The notes beneath the pieces were generated by a model that saw nothing but the letters and a program-made list of their open reading frames with translations, made no database searches and was not told the origin of the DNA. From assembly GCA_002314195.1 (NCBI GenBank), contig DCCQ01000034.1, positions 1-16,773 of the forward strand: a stretch of 16,773 bases of DNA, given 5' to 3'. This DNA comes from Bacteroidales bacterium UBA1077. Lineage in GTDB: Bacteria > Bacteroidota > Bacteroidia > Bacteroidales > UBA932. Both the position numbers and the translations under genes were made by a program. Numbering within the stretch: the first letter of the stretch is position 1; every line of letters starts with the position of its first letter. This document shows, piece after piece, positions 1 to 8,167 of this stretch.

Positions 1-30
1 GAGATTTTTTCACCTCAAAGAACATTTCAT

Positions 31-49
31 ACAAATCAAAACAGCTTCT
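31..49 (-). repeat. 19-nt dispersed intergenic repeat, copy 1
   Basis: Read on the minus strand, this stretch is identical over 19 nt to plus-strand positions 11353-11371. Both copies lie outside genes and are in opposite orientation. A 19-nt exact match is unlikely by chance in a window of this size, so it may be a member of a dispersed family or a shared regulatory or terminator element. Its function is unknown. The rest of 1-119 shows no convincing gene; a 27-codon minus-strand frame there has no supporting features. Confidence 0.5.
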
Positions 50-119
50 GAAAACAACTTCTCGGTTCATGGCATAAGACAATAACATTTCCCATGAGTG
101 AGAAATGGAAAATATTCAT

Positions 120-127
120 TATCTTTG
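120..127 (+). promoter_or_regulatory. Candidate -7 promoter box for the ATPase-nuclease gene
   Basis: TATCTTTG matches the Bacteroidota primary-sigma -7 consensus TAnnTTTG exactly. It lies 77 nt before the ATG at 205, giving a 5' untranslated region of about 70 nt. No good -33 TTTG is visible at the expected spacing, so the call rests on the -7 box alone. Confidence 0.45.
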
Positions 128-204
128 TCTTGCTGACATTGAAGCGCGGAAGACTTCTCTTGCGAAATCAAGATTCAGCGCCAATCATTAACTGACAAAG
201 GGCT

Positions 205-1860
205 ATGGAGGAGAAAAGGATCAAATACCCTATCGGGGTGCAGACGTTCGATAAGATTATCGAGGGTGGTTATCTTTACATCGACAAGACGGGGTTTGTG
301 TATGACTTGGCAACAAACTATTCGTATGTATTTCTTAGCAGACCGCGGCGGTTCGGCAAATCGTTGCTGTCATCCACGTTCCATAGTTACTTCGAGGGAG
401 ACAAGGATCTGTTCAACGGCCTGAAAGCCGGGAAACTGAAGAAAGAATGGACAAAGCATCCTGTGTTGCACTTCGACATGTCCACGGCGAAGCATTGCAA
501 CGAGGAGGAATTGCTCAGCGAACTGAACATCAAATTGTTGAAATACGAAAAGCTCTACGGCAAAGGAGATTGTGAGATTGGTGTCAACCAACGTTTCGAA
601 GGGCTTGTCCACAGGGCGGTGAAGCAGACCGGCGAGAAAGCCGTCATAATCATTGATGAATATGACGCACCGCTTCTGGACGTGGTGAACAATCAGGAGA
701 GACTCACGCCTATGCGCCAAATAATGAGGAACTTCTACAGCCCGATCAAAAGTCTGGATCCGTATCTCAGGTTCGTGTTCATCACGGGAATCACCAAGTT
801 CGCGCAGCTCAGCATATTCAGCGAGCTCAACAACTTGAAGAACATCTCGATGATGCCGAAATATTCAGCGATCTGCGGAATTTCGCAGGAAGAACTTCAA
901 TCACAGATGAATATTCCTGTGCAGCAAATGGCGGATGAGTTGGAAATCACTTTTGACGCGGCCCTGGAGAAGCTGAAGAGCAACTACGACGGTTACCATT
1001 TCTGCGCCAAATCCGAGGACATCTACAACCCGTTCAGTCTACTCAATTCATTGTCTGACAAAATGTTCGGCAGCTATTGGTTCGACACGGCCACGCCAAC
1101 TTTCCTAATTGAGCGCATGAGGGAGAATCCTATTTCCGAAAATCTTCTGGACAGAATGAACGAAATCGCAAGAAGCGACTTTGATGTCTCTCCGGAGTTT
1201 TCCGACAGCATCCTGCCGCTACTCTATCAGACAGGATACCTGACAATCAAAGGGTACAGCGCAGAAGACGAATCCTACACTTTGGGCTACCCGAACCGGG
1301 AGGTCAGGGAAGGATTCCTCAAGGGACTTCTGAACAGTTACAGAGGTTCGGAGGGAATGAGCGCCTCCTTCGTGCTCCAGTTCAACAGGGCATTGAAAAA
1401 CAACGACATCGATGGTGCCCTGGAGCGGATGCAATCTTTCCTTGCCGGAATCCCGTACGATCTGGAGAACAAGTCCGAGAAGCATTTCCAGACGATCATC
1501 TACCTGATCTTCTCCCTGCTTGGTTACTATACCAAAGCCGAGGTCAAGTCCGCCATCGGCCGGGCGGACGCAGTGTGCCGGACCAAGGACAGAATCTATG
1601 TCTTTGAGTTCAAGGTGGACGGCTCCGCAGAGGAAGCTCTCAGACAGATTGACGAAAAAGGATACCTTATCCCGTACAGATTTGAGGGCTTGGAAACCCC
1701 AAAAGTCACATCAATCACCCAATCGTTCGCTGAACCTACCGAAGCGACCGACCGTAACGCTTCGACGGGCTCAGCGACCGAAAGAAAACTCGTCAAGGTC
1801 GGCATAAACATCTCCACCCAAACCCACACCATCGACTCATGGAAAATTTCTGTGGAATAA
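205..1860 (+). CDS. DUF1703-type AAA-ATPase / PD-(D/E)XK nuclease protein
   Basis: 551 aa. This is the common Bacteroidota family with an N-terminal AAA-ATPase-like domain (PF09820 style) and a C-terminal PD-(D/E)XK nuclease-like domain (PF08011 style). The N-terminus has the family hallmark start (YPIGVQTFDKII, then YIDKT). A Walker A-like SRPRRFGKS lies at about residues 45-53 and a Walker B VIIIDEYD at about 147-154. Nuclease-core residues are D455, E468 and K470 (the FEFK strand). The physiological role is not established; a nucleic-acid-processing or mobile-element/defence role is often guessed. The start at 205 fits the family N-terminus, with no clear Shine-Dalgarno. The oddity is an extra segment of about 31 residues (496-526) between YLIPYRFEG and RKLVKVG, where I would expect these to be nearly contiguous. 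That segment carries a palindromic repeat. It probably forms an operon with the TfoX-like gene 13 nt downstream. Confidence 0.9.
   Translation: MEEKRIKYPIGVQTFDKIIEGGYLYIDKTGFVYDLATNYSYVFLSRPRRFGKSLLSSTFHSYFEGDKDLFNGLKAGKLKKEWTKHPVLHFDMSTAKHCNEEELLSELNIKLLKYEKLYGKGDCEIGVNQRFEGLVHRAVKQTGEKAVIIIDEYDAPLLDVVNNQERLTPMRQIMRNFYSPIKSLDPYLRFVFITGITKFAQLSIFSELNNLKNISMMPKYSAICGISQEELQSQMNIPVQQMADELEITFDAALEKLKSNYDGYHFCAKSEDIYNPFSLLNSLSDKMFGSYWFDTATPTFLIERMRENPISENLLDRMNEIARSDFDVSPEFSDSILPLLYQTGYLTIKGYSAEDESYTLGYPNREVREGFLKGLLNSYRGSEGMSASFVLQFNRALKNNDIDGALERMQSFLAGIPYDLENKSEKHFQTIIYLIFSLLGYYTKAEVKSAIGRADAVCRTKDRIYVFEFKVDGSAEEALRQIDEKGYLIPYRFEGLETPKVTSITQSFAEPTEATDRNASTGSATERKLVKVGINISTQTHTIDSWKISVE
1725..1779. 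repeat. REP-like imperfect palindrome inside the ATPase-nuclease gene
   Basis: Two 22-nt arms, 1725-1746 and 1758-1779, are inverted repeats with 17 of 22 positions matching, separated by 11 nt. The arms carry the gctgarcc...cgaagcg core familiar from dispersed bacterial palindromes that yield AEPVEA or ASTGSAT-like peptides when translated. Here the plus strand gives AEPTEA and then ASTGSAT, and the opposite strand gives VAEPVEA. It sits within an apparent 93-nt in-frame insertion (about 1690-1782). The insertion limits are inferred from the expected family sequence, not from an alignment. Confidence 0.7.
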
Positions 1861-1873
1861 AGACAAAAGCAAT

Positions 1874-2158
1874 ATGACAAGCAAGGACTACAGGGATTTC
1901 GCGGTGGAGCAGATGGGACTGCTGGAGGGGATATTCACCAAGCCGATGATGGGAGAGTTTCTGCTTTACTGGCAGGGGAAATATTTCGGTGGAATCTACG
2001 ACAACCGGGTTCTGGTCAAGAAGACCAAGACCAACGAGGGGTTCGGGATGCCGGAGGCGATTCCTTACGAGGGAGCCAAGGCGATGTATCAGGTCAACAT
2101 CGACAACCGGGAGGAAGTGGCAGAGGTCATCAAGGCCACCTGCGAGGGATTAAGATAG
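1874..2158 (+). CDS. TfoX/Sxy N-terminal domain protein
   Basis: 94 aa. It resembles stand-alone TfoX N-terminal domain proteins (PF04993 style): an N-terminal helix, then the MMGEFLLYWQGKYFGGIYDNRVLVK beta region typical of the family (about residues 25-49), a proline-rich turn (MPEAIPYEG) and a C-terminal helix. In gamma-proteobacteria full-length TfoX/Sxy activates competence genes, but the short single-domain forms in Bacteroidota have no proven role. The gene begins 13 nt after the ATPase-nuclease stop on the same strand, so the two are probably co-transcribed. It ends 13 nt from the convergent LiaF-like gene, and I see no terminator hairpin between them. Confidence 0.85.
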   Translation: MTSKDYRDFAVEQMGLLEGIFTKPMMGEFLLYWQGKYFGGIYDNRVLVKKTKTNEGFGMPEAIPYEGAKAMYQVNIDNREEVAEVIKATCEGLR

Positions 2159-2171
2159 GACTCTTCGCCAA

Positions 2172-2876
2172 TTACCTGACCTCCACTCCGGCAAAAGAGC
2201 ACTCCGCGTTGATGAATATGGTGTGCGAGCCGGCCTGCTGACAAAGATGCTCCTTTGTCCGGTTGTCCACACCTCCGAAGAAAGAACTGGAGCGAACCTC
2301 GACATTGACATCCTTCGGAACGTATATTCCCACTCCGGCAAAGCTTGCTTTGACATTGACCTGAACATCATCTGTGAATATGGCTTCACGCAAATCAAGA
2401 CGGAGGGAGCCAAATGCCGCATCGATGTCGGCTCCCTCAAACTCCTCCGCGTCAAGCCGACGGTTCTGCTCTCCGAAGGCGGTGGAAATCTTAAGGATGT
2501 TCTTTCCCTCGCGGGAAACAGTCTCGCACTCTCCACGGGAACACTTGTTGCTACCGTGCCAATGACCTCCATCCTTGGAGAAAACCAAAACAATCCCGAA
2601 CATAATGAATATGACGGCAAGGCACAGTTCCCAGAACATCGACCAGTCAATGTAACCTTGAGCCTGAAGAAGCAGCACGGCACCCAAGGCAATGCCCCAA
2701 AAGGCGCCAAGATTAGGACGGGCGATGAATCCGGAGACACAAGGAAGAATGATCAGAAGAGTCCACCACCCCCTGAAGAATATGTCAAAGCCTATCACTC
2801 CGGTGACATTCAGAATCCACAGCACACCTATGGCAGCGATGGAGACCCCCAAAAACAGTTTCGCTAACTTTTTCAT
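2172..2876 (-). CDS. LiaF-like membrane protein (N-terminal TM helices, DUF2154-type C-terminus)
   Basis: 234 aa. The N-terminal half has about four hydrophobic helices (around residues 5-25, 34-52, 58-72 and 80-100). The C-terminal half is a soluble region rich in FAG/FGG turns (STAFGEQ, AAFGSLRLDL, ASFAGVGIYVP, SSFFGGVDN, CSFAGVEV), the repeating pattern of LiaF/VvgF-type C-terminal domains (PF09922 style). In Firmicutes LiaF modulates the LiaRS cell-envelope stress system. In Bacteroidota such proteins are widespread and no sensor kinase is adjacent here, so the function is inferred only as envelope-related. The gene is monocistronic, converging on the TfoX-like gene, and has its own promoter. 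The start ATG at 2876 gives a sensible MKKL signal-anchor N-terminus. Confidence 0.8.
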   Translation of the reverse strand: MKKLAKLFLGVSIAAIGVLWILNVTGVIGFDIFFRGWWTLLIILPCVSGFIARPNLGAFWGIALGAVLLLQAQGYIDWSMFWELCLAVIFIMFGIVLVFSKDGGHWHGSNKCSRGECETVSREGKNILKISTAFGEQNRRLDAEEFEGADIDAAFGSLRLDLREAIFTDDVQVNVKASFAGVGIYVPKDVNVEVRSSSFFGGVDNRTKEHLCQQAGSHTIFINAECSFAGVEVR

Positions 2877-2914
2877 ACATTGTCAATTATTAATTCTTGT
2901 CTGAATCACAGCGG

Positions 2915-2945
2915 CAAAGGTACATCGGAAAACGCTTGTGGCAAT
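2915..2945 (-). promoter_or_regulatory. Promoter of the LiaF-like gene
   Basis: On the minus strand, TACCTTTG (2915-2922) is an exact match to the -7 consensus TAnnTTTG. An ATTG (2942-2945) sits 19 nt upstream as a 3-of-4 match to the -33 TTTG. The start codon at 2876 is about 39 nt from the -7 box. Between here and the jetD stop (about 2946-3088) I see no gene and no strong terminator. Confidence 0.6.
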
Positions 2946-3088
2946 GGGCTTCGCACGGACAAAGCACACAAAACAATTATTTAATTTTCAAGAACATAGC
3001 GACAAAGACAGTGGACAATGAGGCCAGTAATTTTTCACGCCCTTTCTATGCCGTCACCTCGGGAATCCGAATATGTCTGATTGAACGT

Positions 3089-3943
3089 TTAGACCAGAAT
3101 ATATCCTTCTTGCTCATAGCAGCGGCGATGTCTCATTATCATATCAAACAGCGGCTTGATACGATGATCTAATATATTCAAAGATTTGAACTTATTGTAC
3201 TGTTTGTTGAATAACGATTCGTTTCCGTGCTTTATTCTGTATTCGATGTCTTCCGGAACAAGCATAGAGGCTCTGTCTCCTAATCTGGAATAGAACTCTG
3301 TCTGGTAAATATTAATGCCGGCCAGATCAAAATCTCCGAAATGAATATATTTGTTAGGTATTCGTTCCAGCCATTCATAGAGTGCGGAGTTTTGTGGGTA
3401 TCTGGACACGAAAAGGTACTTCCCCTTTGGGAATAAGTAAGTCAGTTTGGATAGATTGTTGAAATTCTCCACGTTTTCTATTCCAACGACATTTACATCT
3501 TCCGGAATGCGGAAGGTTTCTGGATGATAGATAAAAATAGACATCCCGGTGTATGGGGTAAGCGTGATTACCTGTTTATCAATGGAGATGTCCACAGGTT
3601 CGACGCAATTGACCATAAAACCCCGTAAAGTGTTAACCTTTAATGTTTTTGAGTCACCAGTCTTATTGACCAAGTCCTGTCTTGTAAAATCATCTGAACG
3701 CAATTTTATCCATTCGTCGATGGGGACACCGCAGGTGAACAAATCCCTGATGTATTTATCGCATAGCTCCGGATTCTGAACACGAATCTTCTTACGGCTC
3801 CCGTTCGCACTGATGGAGATGACATTTCCGTCCAATAGTGGCCTTGTGATCCATTCCGGAAGTGCTGTCCAGGCCAATGCCTCTCCGGATAGGATCTCCC
3901 TGAGTTTTTGTGCCTGTGAGGATGTAAGCCTGTTGTCTGCCAT
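3089..3943 (-). CDS. jetD: JetD / MksG-like Toprim nuclease of a Wadjet system
   Basis: 284 aa. This is the nuclease subunit of the SMC-like plasmid-defence complex. The C-terminal half is a DUF2220-type Toprim fold, with the conserved acidic residue in GIENVENF (E156; E159 also close) and the DxD motif in HFGDFDLAG (D204, D206). These residues coordinate divalent metal for DNA cleavage in the family. The N-terminal 80 residues look like a helical DNA-binding or arm region (a SQAQKLREIL helix, then ISANGSRKKIRV strands). From memory, type I JetD proteins are roughly 100 residues longer, so the N-terminal DUF3322-like arm may be reduced here. It is the last gene of the operon, starting 5 nt after the jetC stop. 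The catalytic motifs are intact, so it should be active. Confidence is high for the family, lower for the subtype. Confidence 0.88.
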   Translation of the reverse strand: MADNRLTSSQAQKLREILSGEALAWTALPEWITRPLLDGNVISISANGSRKKIRVQNPELCDKYIRDLFTCGVPIDEWIKLRSDDFTRQDLVNKTGDSKTLKVNTLRGFMVNCVEPVDISIDKQVITLTPYTGMSIFIYHPETFRIPEDVNVVGIENVENFNNLSKLTYLFPKGKYLFVSRYPQNSALYEWLERIPNKYIHFGDFDLAGINIYQTEFYSRLGDRASMLVPEDIEYRIKHGNESLFNKQYNKFKSLNILDHRIKPLFDMIMRHRRCYEQEGYILV

Positions 3944-3948
3944 AATAA

Positions 3949-6900
3949 TCAGTCCAAATGGCTAATAAGGGGAATTATATGTGTTCTGTTATTCTTGTCT
4001 TTTTCAAGCAGATATGTGTATTTGTAGTCTTCCGCGTTGAAAGTGGTAGGTGAACTGTTCACCAACAAAATGTTCCTTTTGTTCGCGAACATCAGTATTC
4101 CTTTGACATTGTTCGGATGCAATTTACCGATCTCATCCATCATGCAATGGATTCTGAAATCTCCGAACTTACGGGAAGCCCTTTCCTTGAACACATTGAT
4201 AAGCATAATGTTGATCATCGCCTTTACAAGTATGTCCGTTCCATCGGAGCCGACATTGGATATTTTCTCCACCCATCCTGTGTCATTGTCGTTTTCTACA
4301 ATCCTGAATTCAAGCTTGAAAGAATCCGAGAGGTCGAGGGTCTTGGCCGAAGGCTCGTTCTGCAGCGCTTTCATAAAGCGCATAAGATAATCCACCGCTT
4401 TTGTGTTGACTTCCGTGCGGTCTCCCTGAGAAAACAGGTCTATCTCACCCATATTGTATTGGTTCTCCTCGTTGAACTCCTTTATTGTCAATAAAAGTTG
4501 GACAAGGCGGTTTTCGCTTGCCAATTGTCTCAAGGAGATGTTCTTGATTGCCCCGACAAAATTGTCTTTGCTGAAATCCTCGTTGATCTCATTGATGACC
4601 TTGTTGATCTCACTTCTGTTTTGGGTCAGGTCGGAGGTCTCTTTAGCGATACGCCGAATTATGTCTGTGTAACGCTCACTGATGCGTTTTTGGTACTCTT
4701 GAAGCATATCATTGGATATGAATGAGTCCAAACCTGCCGCAAAGTCCATATACTCTTGATCTGTAACCATTCCTGTCTTGAAGTTGAAAAGGTTTCGGGG
4801 TGAGAACCCATCTTTGAACACGGTGACAGCGCTTTTGAACGCTTTCATATCATTTTCTCTTGAAATGATTCTGGATCTCAAGTCATTTGTTATCTCACGG
4901 CAAGACTTGTTGGCTTGCTTTTCCTCGTCTGTCTGCTCAGTATAAGGATTAAGCGTGGAATCTTCGAGGAAGTTGTTTGCTTCATGAACATTATCATTGA
5001 TTGCTTTCAGTCGTTCTTTCTCGTCATTGATTATTTTCAGGAGCCTATCCTTTTCCGTTTCCAATCTATCTTTGCGTAATCGGAATCTCTCGTCAAGATT
5101 CTTTACCTTAGCTTCGACTTCTTTCTTCTCACTGATAAAACCTTCTTCGTTGTCAAAAAGCTCGCGTTTGTCTTTTTCATAGTCAGAAACGTCAGACCTA
5201 TGGTTCTTTATGAAAGAAAGTTCATTGTCAATCTCACGGATAGCACTTTCGTACCGTTTCATGGATGCCACATCCGCACCAGCGTTCTCCAACTCTAGCA
5301 GTCTCTCTTTGTCGTTCTGAGCCAGCTTATAGTCAAGATTTTCGTTCAACTGGAGCAACCTCCTGTTGATGTCATGCTCTTTCTCTTTAAAACCCGCTTC
5401 GATGGCGGAGATTTTGGAGACAGTGGACTTTTGGGCTATGATGATCTTCTTGTTCAGGGTTTCCCTACTTTGAGTAAGTGCCGCCTTTGCAAGTTCAAGT
5501 CTATTGCCAAAATCTTCTATTCTATGCTCGATGGCATTCAGATCTTTTTCCTTCTTTTCTTTCCCAGCCTTGCTCAGATTGTTGATTTCAACATTCAGTT
5601 TCTTGATGGCTTCATTGCTCTCATAACAACACAAACCTATTTCTTGAATTCTTGCGTCCAAAGTCTTTGCTTTTCGGTTTGCTTTGCTGACAATGGCATT
5701 TTTCTCTGCCTCACGTTCATTTATCGCTTTGTCAATCTCTTTGTCAATGTCCTCTTTCCTCTGTTCTGCCTCGTTCTTTCTACCTTTAAGGATTTCAGGA
5801 GTTAGAATCTCCTTTTCTATGCCAGACAGTTCCAATGTTATTCCGAATATATTTCCGGAATATTCAACTCTCTTAGGGGATAATGATCTGTTGTAGAGTA
5901 CATTCTGGTCATCTATCACTTTCCCGATGTTCCTCTCCCAACCGGAAACATTCTCGGACAGCCATTCACACAATGAGCCTCTGTAACCATCAAGTATGCT
6001 GTTGATTTCATCAATAGTTTTCTTTATCTCTGTGGATTTGCCGGAAAGTTCCGAGAGAGTTGTGTGATATTTCATCTCGCACTCTTTCAGCAACATATCT
6101 TCTTCCCGAGCGATAGATTCCTTTTCCCTATGAAGAGATTTTTTCTCCGCTTCGGATTCTATGACGATCTTCTCAAGTACCTTTATCTCAGACTCTTTCT
6201 CACTGATTTCCTTTTCGTGATACTTGGTCCTGGCAATACGCTCTCTGCGCACCCGTTCCGCATTCAGCTGATCAGTTATTCCAGAGACAGACTCTTCAGA
6301 AGCTCTGATATCTTCAGCCGACAGTGACCTTATTCTGTCTTCTGTTTTCCTGCCCTCGGAGATAATTCGCTCTTTTTCTTCGGCTTTGTTTGATTTGAAC
6401 TCGGACAACTCCGCATTTAGTATGTTTCTATTTTCCGCTGCAGCGGACCGAAGAGAATCCTCTATACGTTTATATTTCAGCGAAATATCCCTGCTCCCTG
6501 ATGTAAGTTCCCTAAGAATGGCTTCAGTGTTGGCTTTCTCTGAGGTCAAAGATTCTTCCTGCTTGACACGCCTGATGATTTCGGATATCCGCATATCATC
6601 GTATTTCCGTTTCCTTTTCCTGCTCTCATTGATCTTGTCGCCAAGAATATTAATGGACTTTTTCAAAGCGTCCAACTCTTTGTTATATTTTCCGGTTTCT
6701 TCGGAAATGAGTCGCTCGGCTCGTTCCAGTTCCGATAAGGTGTCTCCAATGAGCCTTTCGGTTTCAGGCTTGCTTTCAAGGCATTGCCGGAGCGCATAAT
6801 TCAATTCTTCACGAAGTTCGCGGATATGCTTACGTGAATATAGGATAGCGTTATATTTCCTCAGGACATCTTCTGCCTGAATTGTCTTTCTGTTTGTGCC

Positions 6901-7614
6901 ATTAGCCTCCTTCTTGAGCCAAAGGTAAATGTCATTGTACTCATTTTCGAACTCTCGGATCTGATTTCTGAAATAATCAAGGTCAATGCTTAAGTCATCG
7001 TCCGTCATTGACTTGATGATTGTGTCCTTTATGAAATCGGCATCCAGTTTGGTGTTAAGAAACACATTCTGGATGGTTCGTGGAATATTCTGATATTTGG
7101 GACTTTCGACAATAGCATATTTCCGGAAGTCAACCATCTCCGGCCGTCTGTTGTTGCCATAGATAATGTCGCGGAAAAGTTCGAAGGTAGCAACTTTTCT
7201 TGACGGTTGGGTGCCGCTTGACTCGCTGATCCGATGCCTGACTTCTGTCCAGTCTTCATAAACTTTGTTGCCAAGGCCGATGAACCAAGCTCTATCGTAT
7301 GGGGCATCAACGAACCTGTAGCAGGTACGTCCCATTGATTTATAGACTATTATGCTATAAGATCCGTTTTCCCGTTCCACTTCATAGATTATGTACGAGT
7401 TGGAAAACGGAAAATAGAAAGCGTCGAAATTCTTTTTCTCCTTCGGAATCCCCAGATGGATAGGTGAGGCGTTGTAAAAGAATAATATAGCACGCAGGAT
7501 TGTACTTTTCCCTACACCCTGGGTCCCTATGAAATGCACGTTGCCGTCAAGCCTTGTCTCGGAATACGGGATGTTAGCGCTATTTATGAATATGATTTTA
7601 CTTAGATTCCTCAT
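3949..7614 (-). CDS. jetC: JetC / MksB-like SMC ATPase
   Basis: 1221 aa. This is the motor subunit of the Wadjet/MksBEFG complex. Walker A GTQGVGKST lies at residues 30-38, right after an N-terminal beta-strand region. Long, strongly charged heptad-like helices run from about 230 to 540 and from about 610 to 1000. They are interrupted by a globular hinge-like segment at about 540-600 (GYRGSLCEWLSEN through LELSGIEKE). At the C-terminus are a signature-like motif, GSDGTDILVKAMINI (G1122 onward), and Walker B CMMDEIGK with D1160 and E1161, followed by LHPNNV and VNSSP as D-loop and H-loop regions. The ATPase should dimerise and extrude DNA loops. There is no CxxC zinc hook, which separates it from Rad50/SbcC. 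Its ATG lies inside jetB (17-nt overlap), implying translational coupling. AT-rich relative to the genes on its right. Confidence 0.92.
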   Translation of the reverse strand: MRNLSKIIFINSANIPYSETRLDGNVHFIGTQGVGKSTILRAILFFYNASPIHLGIPKEKKNFDAFYFPFSNSYIIYEVERENGSYSIIVYKSMGRTCYRFVDAPYDRAWFIGLGNKVYEDWTEVRHRISESSGTQPSRKVATFELFRDIIYGNNRRPEMVDFRKYAIVESPKYQNIPRTIQNVFLNTKLDADFIKDTIIKSMTDDDLSIDLDYFRNQIREFENEYNDIYLWLKKEANGTNRKTIQAEDVLRKYNAILYSRKHIRELREELNYALRQCLESKPETERLIGDTLSELERAERLISEETGKYNKELDALKKSINILGDKINESRKRKRKYDDMRISEIIRRVKQEESLTSEKANTEAILRELTSGSRDISLKYKRIEDSLRSAAAENRNILNAELSEFKSNKAEEKERIISEGRKTEDRIRSLSAEDIRASEESVSGITDQLNAERVRRERIARTKYHEKEISEKESEIKVLEKIVIESEAEKKSLHREKESIAREEDMLLKECEMKYHTTLSELSGKSTEIKKTIDEINSILDGYRGSLCEWLSENVSGWERNIGKVIDDQNVLYNRSLSPKRVEYSGNIFGITLELSGIEKEILTPEILKGRKNEAEQRKEDIDKEIDKAINEREAEKNAIVSKANRKAKTLDARIQEIGLCCYESNEAIKKLNVEINNLSKAGKEKKEKDLNAIEHRIEDFGNRLELAKAALTQSRETLNKKIIIAQKSTVSKISAIEAGFKEKEHDINRRLLQLNENLDYKLAQNDKERLLELENAGADVASMKRYESAIREIDNELSFIKNHRSDVSDYEKDKRELFDNEEGFISEKKEVEAKVKNLDERFRLRKDRLETEKDRLLKIINDEKERLKAINDNVHEANNFLEDSTLNPYTEQTDEEKQANKSCREITNDLRSRIISRENDMKAFKSAVTVFKDGFSPRNLFNFKTGMVTDQEYMDFAAGLDSFISNDMLQEYQKRISERYTDIIRRIAKETSDLTQNRSEINKVINEINEDFSKDNFVGAIKNISLRQLASENRLVQLLLTIKEFNEENQYNMGEIDLFSQGDRTEVNTKAVDYLMRFMKALQNEPSAKTLDLSDSFKLEFRIVENDNDTGWVEKISNVGSDGTDILVKAMINIMLINVFKERASRKFGDFRIHCMMDEIGKLHPNNVKGILMFANKRNILLVNSSPTTFNAEDYKYTYLLEKDKNNRTHIIPLISHLD

Positions 7615-8167
7615 TGTCAGTCTCCTCCGCTATGTCAATCTTTTGTACTATTTCTTCAATATAACCGAACGAGTTCAGCACTTTGTATCGCCCCTCAATC
7701 TCATTCTCGGTTTCAATGAACCCTTCGCGCATAAGGTCGTTGATAAGAGCTTCAATCTTGTCCTCATTGCTGCTCTTTCCTGAAAACATTTTGGAAATCA
7801 GGTTTTTCAATTCCACATTACACGAAAACTGGACGAGGATGTCGGCTTTCGTGAATGTGAACCCCGAACCAAACAGGGAATTGAACGACTTAAGAAATGA
7901 AAGGTTGTCAATCCATTTCATCAATGACTTTATCTTGGTCTCAAGATCCACCTTGGAAATAGGTCTGGTGAAAAAACAATATCCGTTTCCCATTTCAAGA
8001 GAATATCCAATCTGGATGAAGAAGTCATAGTATTCCTGGAAATTATCCTCAATGTCATCGAACCAATGTTGCTGGGTCTTGTCCAGACTGTTAGCTGAAA
8101 TGAATCTGCCCTTTGAGAGGGTCTCGAATATTTCTGTGGTATATCTCATATTACTGTTATCTTGCAT
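7598..8167 (-). CDS. jetB: JetB / MksE-like SMC accessory protein
   Basis: About 189 aa from the chosen start. Small winged-helix accessory subunit (KITE, MukE/MksE-like) expected to bind the kleisin JetA and support the JetC ATPase. Visible features are an N-terminal helical segment (TTEIFETLSKGRFISANS), an aromatic YYDFFIQIGY stretch with GNGYCFFTRP as a wing-like hairpin, and a C-terminal IEALINDLMREGFIETENE helix-wing that fits a second winged helix. I prefer the ATG at 8167 because it overlaps the jetA stop by 11 nt (ATGCAAGATAA), a typical coupled junction. An ATG at 8209 would overlap jetA by 53 nt, and one at 8149 would leave a 7-nt gap. The end overlaps jetC by 17 nt. The family call rests mainly on position, size and predicted fold. 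Confidence 0.8.
   Translation of the reverse strand: MQDNSNMRYTTEIFETLSKGRFISANSLDKTQQHWFDDIEDNFQEYYDFFIQIGYSLEMGNGYCFFTRPISKVDLETKIKSLMKWIDNLSFLKSFNSLFGSGFTFTKADILVQFSCNVELKNLISKMFSGKSSNEDKIEALINDLMREGFIETENEIEGRYKVLNSFGYIEEIVQKIDIAEETDNEESK

Noticed and set aside
1..119. Partial gene at the left edge
   Set aside because: Both strands are interrupted by stops; only a 27-codon frame is present, with no supporting features.
2150..2867. Long frames of 196 aa (minus, 2150-2740) and 214 aa (plus, 2223-2867) overlapping the LiaF-like gene
   Set aside because: They read like shadow translations with no domain pattern, while the 2172-2876 minus frame has transmembrane helices and LiaF-like repeats and a promoter.
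5614..5640. Adjacent cysteines in the JetC coiled coil (GLCCYE) as a Rad50-like zinc hook
   Set aside because: The zinc hook needs CxxC at the hinge apex; here the cysteines are adjacent and outside the hinge.
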